DNA from: Acidobacteriota bacterium
Lineage (GTDB): Bacteria; Acidobacteriota; Blastocatellia; Chloracidobacteriales; Chloracidobacteriaceae
Length of the DNA: 64,000 nucleotides
Assembly (NCBI GenBank): GCA_016208495.1
Contig: JACQXX010000077.1
Coordinates: forward strand, 33,833 to 97,832
Direction of reading: 5' to 3'
The notes beneath the pieces were generated by a model. It was not told the DNA's origin, made no database searches, and saw nothing but the letters and a program-made list of their open reading frames with translations. A program made the translations under genes and the position numbers. How positions within the stretch are numbered: the stretch's first letter is position 1; each line of letters opens with the position of its first letter. Shown here piece after piece: positions 18,401-25,337 of the stretch.

Positions 18401-18913
18401 AAACCAAGCGCCAAACTGGATGTGCTGCTGCCCTACATTGCCGAAATTGTTGACGAAGGCCACAAAGCTCTGATTTTCTCGCAATTTACCAGCTTTCTTT
18501 CGATTGTTCGCAAACAGCTTGATAAAGAAAAGATCCCCTATTTGTACCTGGATGGGAAAACCCAGAACCGGGGTGAACTGGTGGAAAAATTCCAGACTGA
18601 TCCAGAAAGCAAGTTGTTTTTGATCAGTCTGAAAGCTGGAGGATTTGGCCTCAATCTCACCGCCGCGGAATATGTCTTTCTGCTTGATCCGTGGTGGAAT
18701 CCAGCCGTGGAAGCCCAGGCGATTGACCGAACGCATCGCATCGGACAAACTGAACAAGTCTTTGCCTATCGGCTGATCACTCGCGATACCGTCGAGGAAA
18801 AAGTGCTCAAACTCCAGGAAAACAAACGCAATCTGGCGGATGCGATTCTGGGCGAAAACAGCGCCACCTTGCGTGATCTGGGCCGCGAAGACCTGGAACT
18901 GCTGCTTTCCTGA
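15470..18913 (+). CDS. SWIM zinc finger-SNF2 family ATPase/helicase
   Basis: A 1147-residue Swi2/Snf2 ATPase. An N-terminal SWIM zinc finger (C71, C73, C81, H83 in CSCPKFQKGPCAH) is followed by an acidic run (about 115-140) and a long bacterial-SNF2-associated region. The motor begins near 680: Walker A DDMGLGKTVQ (about 709), motif II LDESQAIKN (DESQ box, about 812), motif III AMSGTPIENH, motif V SLKAGGFGLNLTAA and motif VI DRTHRIGQTEQ. SNF2 proteins translocate on duplex DNA and remodel bound proteins; the SWIM finger suggests DNA or protein docking. Free-standing, so no defence partner is visible. ATG 15470 has only a weak ribosome-binding site but fits the SWIM start. Confidence 0.92.
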   Translation: MQIKLTELFTVYFSLPIRTRGAQFTRNPNFDFDLIEENYYASDIQDGRETETVTLRFEVKKPTELSAFARCSCPKFQKGPCAHLWALMMGIDQSLPVTLQQKIRTASLRPDFFEDDFEDDTEDDDFFDENEDLFFNETSDAGLVRELSQRLGLSSGSKLAHQSKSRYLPPPPPTWKDYFVPLKEMMVAREQVNKTPIWPENWQLLYVLDIETIKSTGIIAVDLYYQERKKNGDWGKAKQTHLKREHFLVHPNPQDRQLLLTLAGMNALGSNTLSLSGLQAYLGRESYKPLQYYIGGHDLERVFPLLCATNRFFIVQEPKGERKFIGPLTWDPHEKPWEFHLGLNRVTNKPSDFETQLLLKREEKQISPSEVLLLLSDGYLFTRTQVSKFNHYGAFPLVAHLRGEEPLVIPETELDAFLQEMTQLPSAPPLQLPASHQVQISQMEPLPFLSIRRNHPSAILKGDLEFVYDQLRFKVDDASGGHYDPQAKHFYRRNRTAEKQAVQVLAQHPGVEEHTFRDTHKGKSTSFQFPPQELPRLVSKLTAQGWRVEAEGKLYRTPGQVSIQVKSGLDWFELQAEVDFEGQVASLPKLLAALRRGERFVQLGDGSFGMLPEEWLTKYGLLTGVGQAEGDTIKFRRSQAGLLDALLSAQPQIAVDEPFIKLRDQMHQFDKVAAQLPPPGFIGELRPYQQEGLGWLHFLDQFGFGGCLADDMGLGKTVQVLAFLQAAKEQKEAAPGRPRPSLVVVPKSLLFNWTEEARRFTPQLQILTHVGTGRDQEFDSFQAFDIILTTYGTMLRDILKLKDIQFDFVILDESQAIKNASTETSKAARLLQGRRRLAMSGTPIENHLGEFWSLFEFLNPGILGTASVFQQLVDDPNLRQVESRQLLAKAVRPFLLRRTKQQVAKDLPTKTEQTIYCEMEPEQRKHYLELRDYYRATLLGQIGTEGIQKNKLQILEGLLRLRQAACHPGLIDSKQTSKPSAKLDVLLPYIAEIVDEGHKALIFSQFTSFLSIVRKQLDKEKIPYLYLDGKTQNRGELVEKFQTDPESKLFLISLKAGGFGLNLTAAEYVFLLDPWWNPAVEAQAIDRTHRIGQTEQVFAYRLITRDTVEEKVLKLQENKRNLADAILGENSATLRDLGREDLELLLS

Positions 18914-18946
18914 GTGAATGAAGAATGAAGAATGTGGTTGGTGCCT

Positions 18947-19023
18947 GGTTCTTGGTTCTTGGTTCTTGGTTCTTGGTTCTTGGTTCTTGGTTCTTGGTTC
19001 TTGGTTCTTGGTTCTTGGTTCTT
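18947..19023. repeat. Eleven perfect copies of heptamer ggttctt
   Basis: Exactly 77 bp of uninterrupted ggttctt units, directly after the SNF2 gene. This and the ggggtta array at 55.8 kb are the cleanest heptamer arrays in the window. Confidence 0.95.
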
Positions 19024-19077
19024 CTTCGAAAATATTGATTTCTAAGCACCAAGCACCAAATAACTACTAACCACTTT

Positions 19078-19152
19078 CTTCATTCTCAATTCTTCACTCT
19101 CAATTCTCAATTCTTCATTCTCAATTCTTCATTCTCAATTCTTCATTCTCAA
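19078..19152. repeat. Array of attctca and attcttc units
   Basis: Alternating 7-nt units attctca and attcttc (an effective 14-nt period) run up to 8 nt before the ATG of the DUF1272 gene, leaving no room for a Shine-Dalgarno. Confidence 0.85.
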
Positions 19153-19159
19153 TATCTAT

Positions 19160-19450
19160 ATGCTTGAACTTCGACCCAACTGCGAACACTGTGACCGAGA
19201 CCTTCCCCCCAATGCCATTGACGCCATGATCTGCACTTTTGAATGCACTTTTTGTGTGGATTGTGTTGATACTGTTTTGCACAATGTGTGTCCAAATTGC
19301 GGCGGCGGCCTGGTTCGACGTCCGATTCGCCCACACCGATTGCTTGCAAAATATCCGCCTTCTGAGCAACGGGTGTTCAAACCAGTCAACCTCGAAGAAC
19401 ACCAAACGCGGCTCGAACAACTGCGGGATATCCCTCCAGCCGAACGATGA
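19160..19450 (+). CDS. DUF1272 zinc-ribbon protein
   Basis: The 96-residue protein matches DUF1272 along its whole length: MLELRPNCEHCDRDLPPNA start, ICTFECTFCVDCV, and CPNCGGGLVRRPIRP. Eight cysteines in CxxC-type spacing should hold one or two zinc ions. Function is unknown for the family; it is a small cytoplasmic protein. The start is fixed by the conserved LRPNCE opening, although a repeat array abuts it and no Shine-Dalgarno is visible. The HEAT-repeat gene starts 28 bp downstream on the same strand, so the two may be co-transcribed. Confidence 0.88.
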   Translation: MLELRPNCEHCDRDLPPNAIDAMICTFECTFCVDCVDTVLHNVCPNCGGGLVRRPIRPHRLLAKYPPSEQRVFKPVNLEEHQTRLEQLRDIPPAER

Positions 19451-19478
19451 ATTGAATTTCCTCAAAAGGGTAGGCGGC

Positions 19479-20756
19479 ATGCCTCATTCTCAAAAACCAT
19501 CCATGTTCTCAGCAGCCGAACTTCAGGAACAGATTGATCAAACCTGCGACACGGTCCGCGCTCATGATCACCAATTGATCCATGAAGCGGCGAAAACACT
19601 GGCGCTGCTGGGTCCAGCAGCCGTTGAACTCCTGATAGAAAAGCTGCGGGATCCTGACCGTTATGTGCAGGACGTTGTGGCTCGTGCGCTTGGCCAGATT
19701 GGTGACCCGCGTGCCGTGGTTCATCTGCTGGAAATACTCAGTGACTATCACCCTCTTTCCCCTGACAACGATGATGAAGACGATCTGTCTGAACCCGAAT
19801 TTCGGGCGGTTGAAGCGCTTGGAAAAATCGGGGATCCACGTGCCGTCGAACCGCTGCTGGCTGAACTTGACCGACTGATCGCTCTCTACCCAGGAATTGT
19901 GACGACGGAGATTATTTATTGCCTTGGGGAGATTGGTGACCTTCGAGGGCTAGAACCCTGCCTGAGATTTCTCAAGCCACCGCTGGTTGATCACACCCAC
20001 TGGAAGGCCGCTCACTACTCCCTACCGAAATTTGGCGAACCGGCGATTGCTCCGCTCATTCAACTCCTTAATGAAGTTGATGATCCGCTGATTCCGTATG
20101 ATTTGGCTGAAATCGGTCATATTTCCGCTATCCCGGTTTTGTTTGAAGTACTCAAAGATTCCTGGCGACCTGACCACCTGCGAGCCAATGCCGCCCACGC
20201 ACTGGGAAAACTCAAGGCGACCAACGCCTTTGAAACACTTTTGAGATTGATCAACCAGTCGGTGGACAACCCCAATTTGCTTCGAGGATTGATTCTGGGT
20301 CTTGGCAACACCCAGGACGAACGCGCCCTCGAAGTGTTGCTCAAATTGTTTGATCAACCCTTTGATCAGGCATTGTTCGGCTGGATCATTGAAGCCCTGG
20401 GTGAGCTTGGGACGTCAGGGGCGATTGATGTTCTGGTCGTGCTCCTGGAAAGTCAGGATATGCACATTCGCCAACTGTCCATTCGGGCGTTAGAACGCGG
20501 CGGTGACGAACGAGCCATTCCAGCGCTTCAACTCCTGGTGGATGACCACCAGCGGCCAACCAGCCTGATGCTGGACGAAACAACCGAAGCCGGAATCAAG
20601 AACATGCTTGGCCCAGACGGGGTGGACGAGGTGCTGGATTTATTTGGTGAAGGCACCCGCCGCTGGGCCGCCAGTGCCATTCGTGCCATTCGTCAGCGCT
20701 CCCAGGCTTCGTTTTTCGACAATTCCGGCGAGTTTGATTCGCAATTGACGAATTAG
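19479..20756 (+). CDS. HEAT/PBS-lyase repeat protein
   Basis: The 425-residue protein is built almost entirely of HEAT or PBS-lyase-type helical repeats, for example DPDRYVQDVVARALGQIGDP, then RAVVHLLEIL, DPRAVEPLLAEL and GDERAIPALQLLVDD. Such solenoids act as protein-binding scaffolds; no catalytic motif is visible. ATG 19479 is preferred over a frame opening at 19239, because the earlier codons overlap the DUF1272 gene and give a cysteine-rich leader unlike the repeats; AGGGTAGGCGG precedes it. No signal peptide. The partner is unknown, possibly the DUF1272 protein. Confidence 0.85.
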   Translation: MPHSQKPSMFSAAELQEQIDQTCDTVRAHDHQLIHEAAKTLALLGPAAVELLIEKLRDPDRYVQDVVARALGQIGDPRAVVHLLEILSDYHPLSPDNDDEDDLSEPEFRAVEALGKIGDPRAVEPLLAELDRLIALYPGIVTTEIIYCLGEIGDLRGLEPCLRFLKPPLVDHTHWKAAHYSLPKFGEPAIAPLIQLLNEVDDPLIPYDLAEIGHISAIPVLFEVLKDSWRPDHLRANAAHALGKLKATNAFETLLRLINQSVDNPNLLRGLILGLGNTQDERALEVLLKLFDQPFDQALFGWIIEALGELGTSGAIDVLVVLLESQDMHIRQLSIRALERGGDERAIPALQLLVDDHQRPTSLMLDETTEAGIKNMLGPDGVDEVLDLFGEGTRRWAASAIRAIRQRSQASFFDNSGEFDSQLTN

Positions 20757-20972
20757 AGTGAAGAGCGAAACTGAAGAGCGAGTAGCGAGTAGCAAGACTG
20801 AAGAGCGAGTAGCGAGTAGCAAGTAGCGAGTCGTCAATCCATTTTCAGTCGTGGGGCTGTCATCAAACAAATACCAGGAAAAGGATATTAGGAAAGGACA
20901 AAAGTTCGAAAACCCTGATCCCTGAACCCTGATCCCTGAACCCTGAACCCTGAACCCCAAACCCTGAACCCT
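20757..20972. repeat. Mixed heptamer arrays agtagcg and gaaccct
   Basis: Two blocks of gagtagc units (20766-20830) and a block of (gaaccct/gatccct) units (about 20917-20970) that runs into the start codon of the MurF-Alr gene. Nothing else is seen. Confidence 0.85.
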
Positions 20973-23507
20973 ATGAATTCCCTTTCCCTTGCCCAATTTG
21001 CTTCAATTACTCACGCTGATTTATCAACTGAAATTATTCAAAATCATATATTTACCAATATTTGCACTGATTCGCGGCGGGTGCAGCAGGATGCGCTGTT
21101 TTTTGCGCTGAAAGGCTCCCAGGTGGATGGTCACGCCTTTGTCGGTCATGCCCTCCGCAACGGCGCCGTGGCGGCTGTCGTCCGGCGGTCCTGGGCGGCC
21201 CAACATCCGGAACTGGCCACCGAACGGCTGATCCTGGTTGATGACCCGCTGGCCAGCCTCCAAAAACTGGCTGGGTGGTGGCGGAATGAACTCCGAGGCA
21301 AAGTCCTGGCCATCACTGGCAGCAATGGGAAAACGATTGTGAAAGATGCGCTCCATCAGGTGCTGTGCGGGATGTATGAATGTTCGGCCAGTCCAGGGAG
21401 CTATAACAATCAACTTGGCGTGCCGCTCTCACTCCTTCGATTCCCTCAGGAAGTTGAACTGGCACTGGTTGAAGCTGGCGTTTCCGAAAAAAACGATATG
21501 CCGGTGCTCGAACGGATGATCCGACCTGACTTTGGCATTTTGACCAATATCGGTCTGGCTCACCTGTCTTCATTTGGTTCACGGGAGGCCATCGCCCAGG
21601 AAAAAATGCAATTGTTTGCCAATATCCCACCTGAAGGCTGGCTGTTGGTGCCCGCAAATGAACCGTTGCTTGAGCCCTCTCTGTCACTGCTCCGATGTCG
21701 CATCCACCGGGTTGGCCAGAAAAATCCTGATCTTCCCTTTGTCGAACAGCGTCACCCCTCCAAGGATGGCCAGTTATTGACGCTCCATTTTCCAGACCAC
21801 TCGACGTTTGAATTTTTCGTTGACACCCCATCGCTGGAAATTGTGACGGATCTTGAAATTGCGGCCTGCGCCGGATTCCTCCTTGCGGTTCCGGAAGCCA
21901 TGATTGTTGAAGCTTTAACCGGGTATAACCCTGGCTCAACCCGCATGGAAACCTGGAAATCTCCCAATGGCGTGACGCTGATCAACGATTCGTGCAGTTC
22001 CGACCCGATTTCCGTTCGCTCTGCCCTGCGGACACTGGCCACCATGAGCAATGACCGGGGTAAACGCATTTTTGTCTTCGGCGGGATGCGCGAACTGGGA
22101 CCACTTGAAGCTGTCGAACACGCTCAGGTCGGGTATATCGCCGCCGAAAGCAATGTGGACACGCTGGTTTTGATTGGAAGTCGGCAACTGGATCAGACTG
22201 AAGATGCGTTTCGTGAAAAGGCTGCCGGCCAGGTGCTCCGCTGTCGAAATTTTGAGGAAATCAAAAGTCGGTTGCTTCCCAGTCTGAAGTGGGGCGATAC
22301 GATTCTGGTCAAAGGGCCGCGCAATACCGACATCAACGACATTGCCCGCGAAATCACGGAAACGATGGCGCCCAATCGGTTTATTGTTGATCTGGAAGCC
22401 ATCAACGAAAATATCACCCGCTTTCAACGCCACGTTGGGCCAAACACCCGAATCCTGGCCATGATCAAAGCGCTGGCCTATGGCAGCGACGCAACCCGAC
22501 TGGCCAAAGAACTCCAAAAAATGGGGATTGAATCGGTTGGGGTGGCCAGTGCCGACGAAGGCGTGTCGCTACGGAAAGTCGGGGTGGATATTCCGATTCT
22601 GGTTTTTCTGTGTACTCCGGATGAAGCCGAAAAAGTGGTGCGCTATGCGCTGACTCCGATTGTGTATTCACCTGAAGGTATTACACCGCTGGCGACTGCC
22701 GCTCAAACTCAAGGAAAAACCATCAACGTCCACCTTGAAGTTGACACCGGGATGGGCCGGCTTGGAGTACAACCCGAACAGGCACTTGAGGTTGCCCAGG
22801 CTATTGCCCAGAGTGGGAGATTGCATCTGGCGGGCGTTCTCACGCATTTTGCCTGTGCCGAAGACCCTGAAAAAGATGACTTTACCCGCTTTCAAATCAG
22901 TCAGTTCAAATCGGTTGTCGCGCAACTCAAAAATGCTGGCTTTACCCGGCTGATTTGCCACGCCGGAGCAACGGCTGGCGCGGCCCGATTTCCCGAGGCC
23001 CACTTTGATATGGTTCGGATTGGACTTGGGCTCTATGGCGTCTATCCGTCGGAAGCCGTCGCACAGGCAATTGACCTGGATCTGGCGGTATCGCTAGTGA
23101 GTCGGCTGGCGGAAGTCCGCACGCTCCCGAAAGGCCACCGCATCGGATACGGCGGAACATTTGAAGTTCCCCATGACCAGTTTCGCGCCGGGGTCGTCCC
23201 GATTGGGTATCACGACGGCATTCCGGTCAGTTTGTCCAATCGCGGCACAGTCTTGATCAATGGGCAACGCGCGCCGATTGTCGGTCGAGTTTCGATGGAT
23301 TCAATGATTGTGGATGTGAGTCAGATTGCGGATGCCGCTGTGGGGTCGGATGTACTGATTTACGGGAAATATGCGGGGTATTCCCTTCGGCCTGAAGCAA
23401 TTGCCGATTCCTGTGGAACGATTGCCTATGAACTACTCGCCCGGCTGGGGCCGCGCATCCAGCGGATTTTTACCGGGAGCTATCGCTATAACGGGCTGGT
23501 GAAATGA
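20973..23507 (+). CDS. MurF-Alr fusion: UDP-MurNAc-tripeptide:D-Ala-D-Ala ligase and alanine racemase
   Basis: The 844-residue protein joins two peptidoglycan-precursor enzymes. Residues about 1-460 are a Mur ligase of MurF type (ICTDSRRV, ALKGSQVDGHAFV, P-loop ITGSNGKT near 117, central SPGSYNNQLGVPLSLL). Residues about 465-844 are a fold-III PLP alanine racemase: the lysine is K499 in MIKALAYGSDA, the opposing tyrosine lies in HRIGYGGTFEVP, and GYHDGIPVS and RVSMDSMIVDVS complete the site. The same fusion is known from Bacteroidetes. It makes D-Ala and attaches D-Ala-D-Ala to the UDP-tripeptide. No ddl or other mur genes are adjacent. The start is a bare ATG behind a repeat array. Confidence 0.93.
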   Translation: MNSLSLAQFASITHADLSTEIIQNHIFTNICTDSRRVQQDALFFALKGSQVDGHAFVGHALRNGAVAAVVRRSWAAQHPELATERLILVDDPLASLQKLAGWWRNELRGKVLAITGSNGKTIVKDALHQVLCGMYECSASPGSYNNQLGVPLSLLRFPQEVELALVEAGVSEKNDMPVLERMIRPDFGILTNIGLAHLSSFGSREAIAQEKMQLFANIPPEGWLLVPANEPLLEPSLSLLRCRIHRVGQKNPDLPFVEQRHPSKDGQLLTLHFPDHSTFEFFVDTPSLEIVTDLEIAACAGFLLAVPEAMIVEALTGYNPGSTRMETWKSPNGVTLINDSCSSDPISVRSALRTLATMSNDRGKRIFVFGGMRELGPLEAVEHAQVGYIAAESNVDTLVLIGSRQLDQTEDAFREKAAGQVLRCRNFEEIKSRLLPSLKWGDTILVKGPRNTDINDIAREITETMAPNRFIVDLEAINENITRFQRHVGPNTRILAMIKALAYGSDATRLAKELQKMGIESVGVASADEGVSLRKVGVDIPILVFLCTPDEAEKVVRYALTPIVYSPEGITPLATAAQTQGKTINVHLEVDTGMGRLGVQPEQALEVAQAIAQSGRLHLAGVLTHFACAEDPEKDDFTRFQISQFKSVVAQLKNAGFTRLICHAGATAGAARFPEAHFDMVRIGLGLYGVYPSEAVAQAIDLDLAVSLVSRLAEVRTLPKGHRIGYGGTFEVPHDQFRAGVVPIGYHDGIPVSLSNRGTVLINGQRAPIVGRVSMDSMIVDVSQIADAAVGSDVLIYGKYAGYSLRPEAIADSCGTIAYELLARLGPRIQRIFTGSYRYNGLVK

Positions 23508-23663
23508 GTTGGGGCTGAAGAATGTGGGCTGAGGGCTTGGGGCTGAAGACTCGAAGGCTCGGGGCTGAAGACAATGGGTTCAAGACAAAGTTCCCGTTTT
23601 CTTCAGCCCAAATCGGCATAAGTGGCTGCATTGATTGTTTTTTTCGACGAAGGATTGATAGGA
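23508..23663. repeat. 'ggggctgaag' repeat spacer
   Basis: Repeated units of the type ggggctgaagaa and ggcttggggctgaag, closing with cttcagccc near 23602. The leader of the following gene is included. No gene is seen. Confidence 0.6.
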
Positions 23664-24608
23664 ATGAATTGGCTAAATGTCTTGAATGTGGTGTGCTTCT
23701 GCCTCACTCTGGTTCTTGCCACCGGTCTCAAGCTACCTGGAAGTCCCATGCTTCCAGGTTGTCCTCAGGAAATCCAGCCTTCAACTCAATTGCATCGCCC
23801 AGCAATTGAGTACAACCTTTCGCATCATTCTTCACTTGATCGTGACCCGTCCTGGTCACCGGATGGAAAGAAAATCGCCTTTGTGAGTGATCGTGATGGA
23901 AATTTTGAGATCTACGTCATGAAAACAGATGGCTCAGGGCAAACCCGTTTGACGACAAATTCAGCTTCAGATCGCAATCCAGCCTGGAGCCCAAATAGCA
24001 AACACATCATTTTCCAAAGCAATCGAGACGGAAACGAAGAAATTTACCTGATGAACGCCGACGGCTCCAAGCAAACCAGACTCACCAAAAACGACAGCGA
24101 TGATATGTTCCCAGATATATCCTCAGATGGAAAAAAGATCACCTTTACCCAAAATCGAAATGGAAATTTCGATATCTTTGTGATGAATATTGATGGCAGA
24201 AACTCTGTCCAACTTACCAATCATCCTTTGCGTGACCTGTGGTCCAGGTGGTCACCAAACGGTAAAAAACTCGTGTTCTTTTCACGCCGAGACACCAGTG
24301 ATACCAATGACGAAATTTATTCCATGAATGCGGATGGAAGCGACGTGAGGCGACTTACCCACAATAGCGGGCATGATTTCTGCCCTGACTGGTCACCAGA
24401 TGGAAAAAAACTTGCTTTTGTTTCAATCAGAGAAGATGGACACATTTATGTCTACCAAATGGATGCTGATGGAGGAAAACCAGAGCGATTGACCAGCAAA
24501 CCAGACAAGGTGAGTTCTCCCACCTGGTCCAGAGATGGAAGGAAACTCGCATTTTCATCACAAAGAGATGGAAATTTCGAAGTATATGTAATTGAGCTAA
24601 AAAGTTAG
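23664..24608 (+). CDS. Exported TolB/PD40-type beta-propeller protein
   Basis: The 314-residue protein begins with a hydrophobic signal sequence ([20 protein letters not shown]) and then has six PD40/WD40-like blades of the form [20 protein letters not shown], each followed by a [15 protein letters not shown] strand. This is the TolB propeller signature but without the TolB N-terminal domain, so it is probably a periplasmic or secreted binding protein rather than Tol-Pal TolB. ATG 23664 is chosen because it opens the signal peptide and has GAAGGA upstream; the earlier in-frame start at 23622 would extend into spacer. No operon partner. Confidence 0.8.
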   Translation: MNWLNVLNVVCFCLTLVLATGLKLPGSPMLPGCPQEIQPSTQLHRPAIEYNLSHHSSLDRDPSWSPDGKKIAFVSDRDGNFEIYVMKTDGSGQTRLTTNSASDRNPAWSPNSKHIIFQSNRDGNEEIYLMNADGSKQTRLTKNDSDDMFPDISSDGKKITFTQNRNGNFDIFVMNIDGRNSVQLTNHPLRDLWSRWSPNGKKLVFFSRRDTSDTNDEIYSMNADGSDVRRLTHNSGHDFCPDWSPDGKKLAFVSIREDGHIYVYQMDADGGKPERLTSKPDKVSSPTWSRDGRKLAFSSQRDGNFEVYVIELKS

Positions 24609-24635
24609 AAATAAAAGAGTACTTGCCGTACAACA

Positions 24636-25187
24636 TTAAGCAAATATGGTTTTTACTGGCAACGACCAGTTAGGAATAAGCTCTTTTCCATCAAGCACAT
24701 CATTTTCAGTCAGAACCACAATCTCCGTGAGAGAACGATACACCGTGACCACCCGCTTTCGCGGATTGACCACAACGACCATTTTGGTTCCAGCCTCAAG
24801 CCAATCAAACACTTTTTCTTCAACTTCGGTGTAAATGTCTCCCGGTGAAATGACTTCAACCACCAAATCCGGCGCTCCCGGCCAGTATCCCCGCTGGTCA
24901 AGATCAGATTTGACATTTTCAGCCCGCACAAATGCAACATCAGGGGCTCGGACAGTATCTGGATTGGACGCAAGCTGGAACCCCGTTTCAGCCGCAAACA
25001 CCAGCCCAAGCTGGTTGGTTCTGACGTGCGTATCCAGAGGCGTTGAGATATTAATAATGATTCGCCCATGAACATGCCCGGCTGGCGCTATTTTTTTCAA
25101 TTCTCCCTTCACCAATTCACATCGAAAACCATCACCGGGCATTTCAAATAATTCACAAGCCGTAAACTGTTGGGTTATGAGTGTCAT
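24636..25187 (-). CDS. Uma2/DUF820-family PD-(D/E)XK nuclease-like protein
   Basis: The 183-residue protein has the DUF820/Uma2 layout: FEMPGDGFRCELVKGELKK, then GRIIINISTPLDTHV, then the catalytic core VRAPDVAFV, PDLVVEVISPGD and EEKVFDWLEAGTKMVVVVNP, where the Asp, Glu and Lys of the PD-(D/E)XK site are expected. Uma2 genes are abundant in cyanobacteria and Acidobacteriota and are often linked to mobile DNA, but their biological role is unsettled. A strong AGGAG precedes the start. It is convergent with the propeller gene and 150 bp from the receptor gene; no transposon is seen next to it. Confidence 0.88.
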   Translation of the reverse strand: MTLITQQFTACELFEMPGDGFRCELVKGELKKIAPAGHVHGRIIINISTPLDTHVRTNQLGLVFAAETGFQLASNPDTVRAPDVAFVRAENVKSDLDQRGYWPGAPDLVVEVISPGDIYTEVEEKVFDWLEAGTKMVVVVNPRKRVVTVYRSLTEIVVLTENDVLDGKELIPNWSLPVKTIFA

Positions 25188-25200
25188 AGCGAAAGCTCCT

Positions 25201-25337
25201 ATAAAAACAAGGGCTGAAGAATATCGGGCTGAACAAACCAGGCCCCACGCCCTGGTTTGTTCAGCCTGATGTCTTCAGCCCCGAGCTTGCGAATCTTCAG
25301 CCCCAAGCCCTCAGCCCCAGGTTTTCAGCTCTGGTCT
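25201..25337. repeat. 'cttcagccc/gggctgaag' inverted repeat block
   Basis: Sequence rich in gggctgaa on one side and cttcagcccc on the other, including the inverted pair ccaggcc.../...tggtttgttcagcc. It fills the gap between the Uma2 gene and the receptor stop codon. Confidence 0.6.

Noticed and set aside
15470..18913. SNF2 helicase as part of a phage-defence island (e.g. DISARM-like)
   Set aside because: No methyltransferase, PLD nuclease, DUF1998 or other defence partner is adjacent; neighbours are housekeeping or repeat-rich spacers.
18947..19023. CRISPR array
   Set aside because: Units are 7 nt with no spacers; no cas gene is present. The same holds for the ggggtta array at 55.8 kb.
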